From the NCBI RefSeq assembly GCF_016654115.1, contig NZ_JAEQAZ010000067.1, forward strand, positions 1-39,566: a stretch of 39,566 nucleotides of DNA, read 5' to 3'. The notes beneath the pieces were generated by a model. The model was given only the letters and a program-made list of their open reading frames with translations, did no database searches and was not told the DNA's origin. This document shows, one piece after another, positions 30,681 to 38,033 of this stretch. Source of the stretch: Streptomyces sp. MBT53 (GTDB lineage: Bacteria > Actinomycetota > Actinomycetes > Streptomycetales > Streptomycetaceae). Made by a program: the position numbers and the translations under genes. How positions within the stretch are numbered: the stretch's first letter is position 1; each line of letters opens with the position of its first letter.

Positions 30681-32062
30681 GCGGCCCGGGACCGCGTATC
30701 GGCAGTCTGTGCAGCGGATACGGCGGACTCGACATGGGCGTGCGGTCGGTGATCGGGGGGTCGGTCGCCTGGCACTGCGAGATCGACGTGAACGCGTCCG
30801 CCATCCTCGCGCGGCACTGGCCGGACGTGCCGAACCTCGGTGATCTGTCGGCCGTGGACTTCGCCGAGGTCGAGCCGGTCGAGGTGCTGACCGCAGGTTT
30901 TCCATGTCAGGACGTGAGCCTTGCCGGGCTGCGCGCCGGGATCGCCGAGGGCACCCGTTCCGGTCTGTGGCTGCATGTCGCCCGTGCCATCTCTTCCCTG
31001 CGACCTTCCTTGGTGGTGATCGAGAATGTCCGGGGTCTCCTCTCGACGAAGGCCCATAGCGAGCTGGAACCCTGCCCGTGGTGTGTGGGAGACGGAGGCC
31101 GTGAGCCTGCTCTGCGAGCACTCGGTGCCGTACTCGGCGACCTGGCCCGCATCGGGTATGACGCGACTTGGGCGTGCGTACGCGCTTCGGAGGTCGGCGC
31201 TCCGCACCAGCGCGAGCGGGTGTTCGTCCTCGCGTGGCCTGCCGACGCCGAGGGCGCGCGACAGCAAGGGGCGTGGGTACGAGGACGGCTTGCCGACGGT
31301 GGTCGAGCTGCTGCCGACTCCGACGACGACCGAGGGGAACGGTCCGGGGCCGATCGACGGCAACCGGTCGGACACCTTGAGGTCGCGCGTCCGGCTGCTG
31401 AAGACTCCGACGTCGAACCTCTCGGTGAACGGCGGGAGTCAGCACCCGGACAAGCGGCGCGCGGGCGGGCACGGTCCGAATCTGGCCGACGAGGTCGAGC
31501 ACCTGCTGCCGACGCCCAGGGCGAGCGACGGGCCGAAGGGGTCGCCGAACCAGAAGCACGGCGACGGCAGTCTGACACTGGCGAGCACCGCCGCCCGGAT
31601 GCTGCCGACTCCGACGGCCACGCCGTACGGCTCGAATCAGTCGCCGTCTCCGGGGGCGGTCGTCCGCCCGTCGTTGGACGGCCTCGCCCCGCGGATGCTG
31701 CCGACGCCGAGCGCGAGCGACCACGGCTCGAACTCGTCGACGGCGGAGGAACGGGCGGCGGCCGGTCATCAGGTCTACCTCTCGAACGTGACGACGTCGA
31801 TTGGGGGGCCTACGGACCCGCCATCGAGCGATGGGAACGGCTCACCCGGCCTGCCCCTCGGCCAACTGACGATCGAGGTCGACTGAGCCCCGCGTTCGTC
31901 GAATGGCTGATGGGGCTGGACGAGCACCACGTGACCGGCGTTCCCGGTCTGTCCCGCGCCGCGCAGCTCAAGGCCCTCGGAAACGGCGTCGTCTGGCAGC
32001 AGGCGGCGGCAGCGCTGCGGCTGCTGCTCGACCGCCTCGACCCCGTGCCCGTGGCCGCTTGA
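30677..32062 (+). CDS. C5-cytosine DNA methyltransferase
   Basis: A 461-residue DNA-cytosine methylase. Motif I is RIGSLCSGYGGLDMGV, motif IV GFPCQDVSLAG with the catalytic cysteine near residue 77, motif VI VVIENVRGL, motif VIII GAPHQRERVFVLAW, and motif X LSRAAQLKALGNGVVWQQA. Between about 31240 and 31790, where the target-recognition domain should be, this frame reads Asp/Arg/Ala-rich low-complexity repeats (ADSDDDRGERSG; AADAQGERRAEG), and the +1 frame has the better codon pattern there (see the ORF at 31026). ATG at 30677 overlaps the recT stop. The target sequence cannot be deduced. A frameshifted or overprinted gene must be considered. Confidence 0.88.
   Translation: MSGPGPRIGSLCSGYGGLDMGVRSVIGGSVAWHCEIDVNASAILARHWPDVPNLGDLSAVDFAEVEPVEVLTAGFPCQDVSLAGLRAGIAEGTRSGLWLHVARAISSLRPSLVVIENVRGLLSTKAHSELEPCPWCVGDGGREPALRALGAVLGDLARIGYDATWACVRASEVGAPHQRERVFVLAWPADAEGARQQGAWVRGRLADGGRAAADSDDDRGERSGADRRQPVGHLEVARPAAEDSDVEPLGERRESAPGQAARGRARSESGRRGRAPAADAQGERRAEGVAEPEARRRQSDTGEHRRPDAADSDGHAVRLESVAVSGGGRPPVVGRPRPADAADAERERPRLELVDGGGTGGGRSSGLPLERDDVDWGAYGPAIERWERLTRPAPRPTDDRGRLSPAFVEWLMGLDEHHVTGVPGLSRAAQLKALGNGVVWQQAAAALRLLLDRLDPVPVAA
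31026..31886 (+). other. Overlapping +1-frame ORF with LPTP repeats inside the methylase gene
   Basis: A 286-codon frame, shifted by one base against the methylase. It contains VPYSATWPASGMTRLGRAYAL near residue 40, then repeats GLPTPRARDSKGRG, LLPTPTTTEGNGPG, LLPTPRASDGPKGSPNQKHG, MLPTPTATPYGSNQ and MLPTPSASDHGSN. I recall this pattern (SxTWPxSGM, then TPxxSDG..GGPNQ units) as a phage protein type linked to Dcm methylases. Its third codon positions from about 31440 to 31760 are more G/C-rich than in the methylase frame. Either it is a second product, or the middle of the methylase is read in this frame. Confidence 0.45.
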
Positions 32063-32256
32063 TCTGCGGTCACTGGATCGGCACCGAGCGCCGGTACTGC
32101 CGCACCGCCGACAGCGTGCGCCGCTACCTGACCGACTTCCGGTGTCCCTCCCACACTCCCGCCGCCCTCGTCGGACGGCCCGAAGCCCCTGGATCACCAA
32201 CACCGCATAGGAGACGGACCGTTGAGCCTCGACGCCATGGATTGGGTGTGGACTAG
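32059..32256 (+). CDS. Small putative zinc-binding protein
   Basis: A 65-residue frame from TTG at 32059, overlapping the methylase stop in TTGA, and running 35 bases into the next gene. It contains CGHWIGTERRYC, then FRCPSHTPAALVGRPEAPG, with spaced Cys and His ligands that fit a single zinc site. Similar short proteins (RCPxHTPAALAGRPEP) are common in Streptomyces phages. Function unknown. Confidence 0.55.
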   Translation: MICGHWIGTERRYCRTADSVRRYLTDFRCPSHTPAALVGRPEAPGSPTPHRRRTVEPRRHGLGVD

Positions 32257-33028
32257 GTCCACGGCCAAGGGCATTGCCCGCATGGTGTTGCTCGCCATCG
32301 CCGACAAGTGCCCCGACGACGCCTGCACCGCCTACGCCGGTACGACGATGCTCGTACGGCGGACGAACGGCGCCCGCTCGTCCGTCGTGGCCGCCGTCGA
32401 CAAGCTGCTCGTCGGCGACGAACTGCGCGTCGTCGAGGGCTCCAAGGGGCCCCGGGGCGAGACGGTCTATCACCTCCCGCGCGCCGTCGGACACCTCCGT
32501 GCCGCGCCCGAAGAGACCCGTTTCGGGGGTCCGGAAACCGGACCGGTACAGATTCCGGACCGGTCCGGGAACCGGACCCCTGGGGGTACGGAAACCGGAC
32601 CGGAGGGGTACGGAGACCGGACCCCCACCGGTCCGGAGACCGGACCCCAGAACGCATATGAACGCAAGCACCAAGCAGAACAGCAGCAGACGCGCGCGAC
32701 CCGGTCCGCGCTGATTCCCGAACTCGGCCCGCTCGACAGCGCGCTCGCCGCCGCCGGCGTCCCGGTGCGCTGGTCGCTCGGCCTCGGTGAACAGCGCGAT
32801 GTGTGGCGCCTCGTCCAGGCGCACGGCGCCGAGGCCCTCGTCGCCCGTGCCGCCGCCCGGACGACTCCGGGCGCCGAGCCGAAGTCCGCGCGCTACTGGC
32901 TGCGTGTGTGGGGCGACCTCGACCGCTCCCCCGCCGTCCGGCCCGGACCGGCCGACACCGCGGCGTACACGGACAACCTCGCCGCCGGCCTCGCGCTGCT
33001 GCACGCCCAGAAGGAGGGCACCCCGTGA
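32222..33028 (+). CDS. Lambda O-like replication initiator with internal iterons
   Basis: A 268-residue protein from TTG at 32222 (ribosome site GGAG). Residues 1-80 form a winged helix-turn-helix: TAKGIARMVLLAIADKC, YAGTTMLVRRTNGARSSVVA, and VYHLPRA. Residues about 100-145 are a low-complexity linker (GPETGP, GNRTPGG, GDRTPTG) encoded by five DNA iterons. The C-terminal part (GPLDSALAAAGVPVRWSLGL; ARYWLRVWGDL) is alpha-helical. The arrangement, a DNA-binding N-terminus with the origin inside the gene, matches the layout of the lambda O initiator. It is followed by a coupled gene that could be the helicase-loader partner. No polymerase or helicase gene is visible in the window. Confidence 0.75.
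   Translation: MSLDAMDWVWTRSTAKGIARMVLLAIADKCPDDACTAYAGTTMLVRRTNGARSSVVAAVDKLLVGDELRVVEGSKGPRGETVYHLPRAVGHLRAAPEETRFGGPETGPVQIPDRSGNRTPGGTETGPEGYGDRTPTGPETGPQNAYERKHQAEQQQTRATRSALIPELGPLDSALAAAGVPVRWSLGLGEQRDVWRLVQAHGAEALVARAAARTTPGAEPKSARYWLRVWGDLDRSPAVRPGPADTAAYTDNLAAGLALLHAQKEGTP
32528..32646 (+). repeat. Five iterons, likely prophage replication origin
   Basis: Five 17-base units of the form GGTNCGG-NNA-CCGGACC start at 32528, 32562, 32585, 32607 and 32630, with spacings 34, 23, 22 and 23. Units 1, 2 and 5 are perfect inverted repeats around three bases. A relatively AT-rich stretch (AGAACGCATATGAACGCAAG) follows directly at 32650. All lie inside the replication-protein gene, in phase with its linker. 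Confidence 0.8.
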
Positions 33029-33822
33029 TCGACCAGCACATCGCCGCCCTGCTCGCCTACGCCGGCCGCCTCGATTCCCGAGTGCGCCGCTCCCTCGCCG
33101 ACCCGCAGCAGTCCGCCCGCACCATCGCCGACTGGACCGCCGCCCTCGCCGACGTGCCGGCCACTTTGCCCGACACCGGTTGGGACGCCTCGCAGGCCGT
33201 GCGCCGCTACTACGAGCAGCACGGCGGCGACCGCTCCGCGCAGTTCCGTCCCGTCGAGCCGCACGACGTGCTCGCCGCATGGGCGCCGCACCGCGCCGAA
33301 CTGATGAACCGGCACACCGACCCCGTGCCGTCCGCTGATCCCGACGACCCGGCAGCGTGGCGCGAGGAGCTGCTCGGCACCCGAGCCGCGGTCGCCACCG
33401 GTCACACCCCGCCCGCCCAGTACCGCGCCGAGATCAACGCCGCAGGGCAGAAACGTCTCGCCGCCCTCGTCTCCGGAGTCGGCCGCGGCCCGCGCCGGTA
33501 CATGCCGGCCGAGGTCGCCGCACAGCTCGCCGAACACCGTCCGGCCCGTGCCGCCCGCGAGGCCGCCGTCGCCGCCGGAGAGCCCGACGCCTACGCGCAC
33601 AAGTGCGGTTGGTGCGGCGCCGAGCCCGAGCAGCCGTGCCGGACCGGATACCGCCGCCGGGGCAAGGGGCGCAGCACCCGCTCGACCCCGCACCCCTGCC
33701 GCATCGAGGCCGCCCTCGCCGCCGACCAGGACGAGCACAACCGCCTCGCCCGCCTCATGTCCACCCCGCCCGCACCGCGCGAAGTCCGCGCGCGCCACAC
33801 CGCCGGAGGACTCCGCCGATGA
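33025..33822 (+). CDS. Prophage zinc-finger protein, possible helicase-loader partner
   Basis: A 265-residue protein from GTG at 33025, overlapping the initiator stop in GTGA. The N-terminal half is alpha-helical (IAALLAYAGRLDSRVRRSLA; WDASQAVRRYYEQHGGDR; HDVLAAWAPHRAELMNRHTD). Near residue 192 a zinc-ribbon block reads KCGWCGAEPEQPCRTGYRRR, ending HPCRIEAALAAD. Position right after an O-like initiator resembles the lambda O-P pair, so a loader role is possible, but there is no sequence proof. Typical of Streptomyces phage genomes. Confidence 0.7.
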   Translation: MIDQHIAALLAYAGRLDSRVRRSLADPQQSARTIADWTAALADVPATLPDTGWDASQAVRRYYEQHGGDRSAQFRPVEPHDVLAAWAPHRAELMNRHTDPVPSADPDDPAAWREELLGTRAAVATGHTPPAQYRAEINAAGQKRLAALVSGVGRGPRRYMPAEVAAQLAEHRPARAAREAAVAAGEPDAYAHKCGWCGAEPEQPCRTGYRRRGKGRSTRSTPHPCRIEAALAADQDEHNRLARLMSTPPAPREVRARHTAGGLRR

Positions 33823-34067
33823 CCCCGCCCGCGGCCCGAGCCGCAGTCTCCGCCCATCTGACCGACACTCTCGGGCTGCCGCCGAACCTCGCCACGCACA
33901 CCGCGTCCGAGCTGCTCGACCGCCTCGCCGTCGAGGGCTGGCAGATCACCACCACGCCCACCGCGCGACCGGTCGCGCCTCGCGCGCGGGAGACCCGGCG
34001 CGCTCGGCGCCTCGTCGCCCGCCTGCTTCCCCACCGCGTACGCCCGAACGGAGAGACCGAACGATGA
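33819..34067 (+). CDS. Small prophage early protein
   Basis: An 82-residue frame with ATGA overlaps at both ends (33819 and 34064), which argues that it is translated. It has LTDTLGLPPNLATHTASELL and LAVEGWQITTTP, with an Arg-rich C-terminus. The Arg-rich end suggests nucleic-acid contact. Function unknown. Confidence 0.65.
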   Translation: MTPPAARAAVSAHLTDTLGLPPNLATHTASELLDRLAVEGWQITTTPTARPVAPRARETRRARRLVARLLPHRVRPNGETER

Positions 34068-34501
34068 ACACCCGTACCCGTACCGACTCCCGCCGAGGCC
34101 GCAGCCAGGCACGCGAGACCGAGCGCGACGCCCGCCGTGCGCGCTTCCGCCTCGTCCTCGCCCGCGCCGACCGCAGCGTGCTCATGCCCGAGGACTGCGC
34201 ACAGCTCCGCGCCGACGTCGAGGCCGAGGTCGCCGAGAACGACACCCACCGCCGCAGCTCCGGCGGACAGCAGGCCGCGGCCCTGCGCCTGCACAAGCGG
34301 ATCGAGGCAGCCGAGGAGTGCATCACCGAGACCGAGGCCGACCGCGACGAGCACGCCGACCGGCTCGCCACCGCGGCCAAGCTCGCCGGCGCCCTCGGCG
34401 ACTACCTGCCCGGCGACGGCTGGCACCTCGCCGAGGCGATCCGGCGCCTTTGCGAGGGCGAGATCACGCCCGAGCAGGCCCTCGACGACACCGCCCACTG
34501 A
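34064..34501 (+). CDS. Coiled-coil prophage early protein
   Basis: A 145-residue, strongly charged protein. An Arg-rich start (RTRTDSRRGRSQARETERDA) is followed by predicted coiled coil (LRADVEAEVAENDTHRR; LHKRIEAAEECITETEADR) and a helical end LAEAIRRLCEGEITPEQALD. ATG at 34064 overlaps the preceding stop. Function unknown; the pattern suits an oligomeric DNA-associated protein. Confidence 0.65.
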   Translation: MNTRTRTDSRRGRSQARETERDARRARFRLVLARADRSVLMPEDCAQLRADVEAEVAENDTHRRSSGGQQAAALRLHKRIEAAEECITETEADRDEHADRLATAAKLAGALGDYLPGDGWHLAEAIRRLCEGEITPEQALDDTAH

Positions 34502-34527
34502 CCACCCCGAGGGAGGGAACACCAGAG

Positions 34528-35307
34528 ATGACGTCCGACGTCATTGCCCGACGCGAGACCGCCGACGCGCTGCGCACCGTACGGGAGTTGTGGGGCGAGC
34601 TGCTGCTCGCCGTCGAGACCCCGCCCGCCGACGTGTGGCCGCCGCGGCAGCTCGCGCACACCCTGCGCGCCGCGGACGACGAGCAGCTCGTCGCCGACCG
34701 CGCGCCCCTGGTCCTGCGCGAGCACCCCGCACCGCTCAACATGACCGCGCTCGACACCGGCCTCGCCGTCGAGCGGATGCTGTTCGACCTCGCCGACACC
34801 CTCGCCGCAGCAGTCCAGCGCGCCCAGACCGGCGACCCCCGCCGCTGGGAGTTCCAGCAGCCGGGCGCGGCCGACGCCCGGAGCGCGGCCGGATCGCGGT
34901 CGCACGGCCTGCACTTCGCTTCCGTGTGGATCGAGGGGCGCGTGCTCGACGAGGACACGGCCCCCGAGCAGCAGCTCGACGGCACCCCGACCGCCCCGCC
35001 GTTCGAGCCCCTGCCCCCGCACCTGCTGCACGAGGCCCGGCGCACGGCACGCGTCGCCGAGGGCCGGCTGCTGCGGACCCTCGGCCTCGACGAGCGCCGC
35101 ACCCCGCTGCCCGACCGGCCGTGCCCGTGGTGCGCCGGTGAACTGACTCTGCACACCGGCCCGGACGTACCGCCGACGGTCACCTGCTCGACCGGCCCCG
35201 AGTGCGGGGCGCCCGTGCCGACCGACGACTACGGCCGGCGTGTGTGGGGGTGGGCCAGCCTCCCCGGTCTCGTGACCGCACTGGCGAGGCAGCCGGCGGT
35301 CGCGTGA
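34528..35307 (+). CDS. Prophage protein with C-terminal zinc ribbon
   Basis: A 259-residue protein from ATG at 34528 (ribosome site GGGAGGG). The N-terminal part has ALRTVRELWGELLLAVETPP and VWPPRQLAHTL; a middle helix has LDTGLAVERMLFDLADTLAAA. Near residue 205 a zinc ribbon is formed by CPWCAGELTL and VTCSTGPECG, two Cys pairs. Similar proteins are common in actinophage early regions, with no assigned role. Confidence 0.72.
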   Translation: MTSDVIARRETADALRTVRELWGELLLAVETPPADVWPPRQLAHTLRAADDEQLVADRAPLVLREHPAPLNMTALDTGLAVERMLFDLADTLAAAVQRAQTGDPRRWEFQQPGAADARSAAGSRSHGLHFASVWIEGRVLDEDTAPEQQLDGTPTAPPFEPLPPHLLHEARRTARVAEGRLLRTLGLDERRTPLPDRPCPWCAGELTLHTGPDVPPTVTCSTGPECGAPVPTDDYGRRVWGWASLPGLVTALARQPAVA

Positions 35308-35322
35308 GCGGCGAGGCGCCGG

Positions 35323-35523
35323 TCAGTCTCCGGCGACCGGCGCCTCGTCCCCGGCGACCGGCGGGCGCTTCGGCAGCTTGGCCCCCGGCCGCCGCAGGTA
35401 CCAGTCGACGAGTTCTTTGATCACCGCCGACCGGTCGCCGCCGGGTGCGGCGGTAGCGAGGTCGGCCCATTCGTCATCGCCGATCCGTACGGACCGGTGC
35501 TTGGTGGCGGGTGCGTTCGGCAT
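35323..35523 (-). CDS. Ribbon-helix-helix (CopG-like) repressor
   Basis: A 66-residue protein from ATG at 35523. KHRSVRIGDDEWADLATAA is the beta-strand plus first helix of an RHH DNA-binding fold, and DRSAVIKELVDWYLRRPG is the second helix. The C-terminus is Pro/Lys-rich. It is the only leftward gene among the rightward early genes. Three copies of GGTGTACGTACA lie directly upstream, so it probably represses itself and the divergent gene at 35650. Confidence 0.78.
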   Translation of the reverse strand: MPNAPATKHRSVRIGDDEWADLATAAPGGDRSAVIKELVDWYLRRPGAKLPKRPPVAGDEAPVAGD

Positions 35524-35539
35524 ACGCGAACAGTAGCCG

Positions 35540-35611
35540 GGTGTACGTACAGAAAGCCATGGGCCAGGGGTTGCGGTGTACGTACACCTGATGCTTAGGT
35601 GTACGTACACC
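35540..35611. promoter_or_regulatory. Three operator copies GGTGTACGTACACC
   Basis: Perfect 14-base palindromes GGTGTACGTACACC stand at 35575-35588 and 35598-35611. A third copy with an altered end (GGTGTACGTACAGA) is at 35540-35553. They fill the gap between the divergent starts at 35523 and 35650, the normal place for RHH repressor operators. Confidence 0.82.
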
Positions 35612-35649
35612 GACCGATGGGGTCGGTACCTAGCGAGAGGTCAACTCCC

Positions 35650-36363
35650 TTGCAGTACAACGAAGTTCAGCCAGACACCCGAGTCTTCTGCGAGCGACGA
35701 GGCGGCATTAAGGGCACGGTCCTGCGCAAGTTCATGGGCCTGACCGACAACGCGACGGAACTCGTGTACGTCGACTACGACGAGGGCGGTCCCGCCTACA
35801 ACACCCCCGAGCAGCTCGACCTTCTCGACGAGGCCGCCCCCGAGCCGAAGCTCGGCCGCGCGTACAAGGGCAGCTCGCGATTCTGGATCGGCGGGAACGA
35901 GTACGAGGTGTTCAACACGACGGGCGTCGGCAACGTGCGCGGCTACTGGGCGTGCTACCGCAGGACGCACGACGGCACCGCCCACACGAACTCCGACTAC
36001 GTCGTGTCGGGCGCCAAGACCCGTAAAGCCGCGTTCGAGACCGCCCTCGGAAAGCTCAAGGTCCGCAACGTCGTCGAGATCATGCCCCGCCGCTACCGCG
36101 AGACCACCATGAGCCGCGAAGACCAGGAGGGCGAGGCATATCCGCCCGTCAACCGTGGCGGATGGGTCGCCGACTGGCACACCGACGGATACCTGATCGT
36201 CTTCGAGGACAACCACGAGCGCGGGATCGTGTGGCCGCAGAACCCGATCGAGGCGCAGGTCACCGAGGCCGACGGGACCGACCACGGACTCGACCTCCAG
36301 TTCCCCCACATCGAGGCCGCCGTCAGCGCGATCCGCGACCACCACCTGAACTCCCGCGCCTGA
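35650..36363 (+). CDS. Prophage protein of unknown function
   Basis: A 237-residue protein from TTG at 35650; GAGAGG lies 13 bases upstream, while the open frame continues back through the operators. It starts QYNEVQPDTRVFCERRGGIK and contains LVYVDYDEGGPAYNTPEQLD, NEYEVFNTTGVGNVRGYW and WHTDGYLIVFEDNHERGIVW. No family is recognised. It is controlled by the divergent RHH operator region and may be a lysogenic or accessory gene. Confidence 0.65.
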   Translation: MQYNEVQPDTRVFCERRGGIKGTVLRKFMGLTDNATELVYVDYDEGGPAYNTPEQLDLLDEAAPEPKLGRAYKGSSRFWIGGNEYEVFNTTGVGNVRGYWACYRRTHDGTAHTNSDYVVSGAKTRKAAFETALGKLKVRNVVEIMPRRYRETTMSREDQEGEAYPPVNRGGWVADWHTDGYLIVFEDNHERGIVWPQNPIEAQVTEADGTDHGLDLQFPHIEAAVSAIRDHHLNSRA

Positions 36364-36383
36364 CCCGGAAGGAAGAACACCCC

Positions 36384-36755
36384 ATGAGCTGTGTCGAACT
36401 GCTGCCCGTGATCGTGACTCTCTTTCCGGTCGACGAGGATCACGCCCCCCTGCTCATCGACCCCGCGCACGCCCGCCTCGCACGGGCGGCCGAGGTCGTC
36501 GACGGTGACACCGTCCTCGCCTCGTTCCCCGCCTACGCGCGGCGCGAGGGAATGCTGCGGTCGGACTACTTCAACGACCAGTACGAGGCGCACCCCATGC
36601 CGTACGACCCGACGTGCGGGTGCGGATCGTGCACCGAGATGGCCGCCGAGCAGGGCCCCGTCGTGAACCTCGGTGATGACAACCCGTGGGAGGTCTGCGA
36701 CCCGTGGGCCGCCGACGCCCTCGCACTGATCGTCCCCGCGAACCACCTCGCGTGA
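36384..36755 (+). CDS. Prophage protein of unknown function with a CxCxxC motif
   Basis: A 123-residue protein from ATG at 36384 (ribosome site AAGGAAG). It begins SCVELLPVIVTLFPVDEDHA, and the middle has YDPTCGCGSCTEM, a possible metal site, then GDDNPWEVCDPWAADALAL. Lies 20 bases after the preceding gene, likely one transcript. No function assigned. Confidence 0.65.
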   Translation: MSCVELLPVIVTLFPVDEDHAPLLIDPAHARLARAAEVVDGDTVLASFPAYARREGMLRSDYFNDQYEAHPMPYDPTCGCGSCTEMAAEQGPVVNLGDDNPWEVCDPWAADALALIVPANHLA

Positions 36756-36790
36756 GCCTGCCCCCCACTCACACCCCAAGGACGGATGAC

Positions 36791-36916
36791 ATGGTCGACC
36801 ACCCCGAGAACAGCGAGGAGCGGTGCAAGCACTGCGGCTGCTCCGAGAACGAGTTCGATCCCCGCTGTGACTGCCCGAACCTCGTGACCTGCCCCGCAGG
36901 CTGCGGACGGCCGTAG
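36791..36916 (+). CDS. Cys-rich mini-protein
   Basis: A 41-residue frame from ATG at 36791 with seven cysteines: RCKHCGCSENEF, PRCDCPNLVTCPAGCG. The CxxC pairs fit a zinc-binding knuckle. It is the last gene before the terminator at 36933, so it belongs to the early transcript. Too short for family assignment. Confidence 0.5.
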   Translation: MVDHPENSEERCKHCGCSENEFDPRCDCPNLVTCPAGCGRP

Positions 36917-36932
36917 CACCGACACACACAAA

Positions 36933-36965
36933 GGCGCCCCCGCTGAGGAAAGCAGCGGGGGCGCC
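36933..36965 (+). terminator. Terminator of the early operon
   Basis: GGCGCCCCCGCTG (36933-36945) pairs with CAGCGGGGGCGCC (36953-36965) around a 7-base loop, 17 bases after the last early gene. No T-run follows. It separates the early genes from the terminase block. Confidence 0.75.
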
Positions 36966-37586
36966 TCGCGTTCATCGTACGAGGACGGCCGAAGCGGCTT
37001 GCGCCGTTATCGTTCCGTGACCTAATATGGGTGGCGCCTCCGCTGTGCCCGGAAACTGAGCCTGCGGGCCCCCACTGCGCTCGGCGCTACGCGTTCGCGC
37101 CTGCCACAAGGTCAGCGGCGGGGCACCACCCGGGCCGAGACCGCCGCCCCGCGCTGGATACACAGGGACAGGGCCGCAGGAATCACCGCTCCGATCAACG
37201 CCACCAGAACCGCCAATCGCGGCCCTTCGATCCAGGGGGCACAGACGATGACGCCACAGACGACCACGACGACGACCACCCACCAGACCTGACGCTTGCC
37301 AGCGAGCGGGTGCCTGCGCCGTCCACGTTCCGGCCGCGCCGAGGCGCAACTTGCCTTGCTTTTACGCACGTTGGGACTCCCATCCTGAGACGCTCTTGCA
37401 GTTGCGCAGACTGGGGCGGCCGCTCCGTTAGCCGACTAGAGCACCTCATGTCGATGGCACACCACCTTGCGCACCCTGGCGCACCGTGGCGGAAAGTCAC
37501 GACCTGCAAGTTTCCGGGGATTTTTTACACTTCCATTGCGTGCACAAAAGCCTCATTCGTGCCATTTCCGAAGGGGGTGCATCTTC
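36966..37586. other. Intergenic region before the terminase genes
   Basis: The only supported gene in this 621-base stretch is the leftward membrane ORF at 37112-37369. The segment 37370-37586 has AT-rich patches (GGGGATTTTTTACACTTCC near 37516) and the repeat GCGCACC (37472, 37481). A cos or packaging site and late promoter are expected here from position, but no defined motif proves it. Confidence 0.35.
37112..37369 (-). CDS. Putative small membrane protein
   Basis: An 85-residue leftward frame from GTG at 37369. A basic N-terminus (KSKASCASARPERGRRRH) is followed by two hydrophobic segments, VWWVVVVVVVCGVIVCA and LAVLVALIGAVIPAALSL, and a basic tail, the pattern of a two-helix membrane protein. 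No ribosome site is obvious. It stands alone between the early terminator and the terminases. It could be a superinfection-exclusion-like accessory protein, but this is only a guess from type and place. Confidence 0.4.
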   Translation of the reverse strand: MRKSKASCASARPERGRRRHPLAGKRQVWWVVVVVVVCGVIVCAPWIEGPRLAVLVALIGAVIPAALSLCIQRGAAVSARVVPRR

Positions 37587-38033
37587 ATGGCCGAGCCGAT
37601 CACCGAGCGGGATCACGACCAGGTGCGCCGGCTGCACTCCGAGGGCAAGTCCCGTAACGCCATCGCCCGCGCGATCGGGCGCAGCGCCGCCACCGTAAGC
37701 AAGATCGCCGGATTGGAGGGGCTCACCTTCGCCGGGGGCGCACGCGTCGCCGCCGCGACCGAGGCCCGGCGGGCCGATGCCGCCGCGCGGCGCGGGCAGC
37801 TCGCCGACGAGTCCCTCGACGGCGCCCTGCGCCAGGTCGAGCGCGTCGGGGGCGCCGACTCCGCCCGAGATGCCCGCGACCACGCCACCGCCGCCCGCGC
37901 GCTCACCGAAGTGCACGCCCGGGTCTCCGAACTCGCCCGCCAAACCGGTACCGGCAGCACCGGCGGCTCGATGCTCGACCGCCTCGCCGACGCCCTGCTC
38001 GGACCGGCCGGAGGTGACAGCGAGGGGGAGTGA
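37587..38033 (+). CDS. Terminase small subunit-like protein
   Basis: A 148-residue protein from ATG at 37587 with AAGGGGG upstream. The N-terminus is a helix-turn-helix (DHDQVRRLHSEGKSRNAIA; GRSAATVSKIAGLEG), followed by a long charged helix (ARRADAAARRGQLADESLDG; ALTEVHARVSELARQTGTG). The layout, HTH plus oligomerising helix directly before and overlapping a large terminase, is that of phage small terminases, which bind the packaging site. Confidence 0.75.
   Translation: MAEPITERDHDQVRRLHSEGKSRNAIARAIGRSAATVSKIAGLEGLTFAGGARVAAATEARRADAAARRGQLADESLDGALRQVERVGGADSARDARDHATAARALTEVHARVSELARQTGTGSTGGSMLDRLADALLGPAGGDSEGE

Noticed and set aside
29415..31769. A 784-codon leftward open frame
   Set aside because: It is Arg-rich antisense of the exonuclease, recT and methylase genes, all of which have strong motifs on the plus strand.
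32528..32646. CRISPR-like repeats
   Set aside because: The units are 17 bases with 5-6-base (once 17-base) spacers inside a coding frame, each an inverted repeat; no cas genes are nearby. They fit iterons.
37400..37480. tRNA-like D-arm (TTAGCCGACTAGAGCACC) before the terminase
   Set aside because: No T-arm (TTCRANNC with pairing stem) or matching acceptor strands follow, so no cloverleaf can be drawn.
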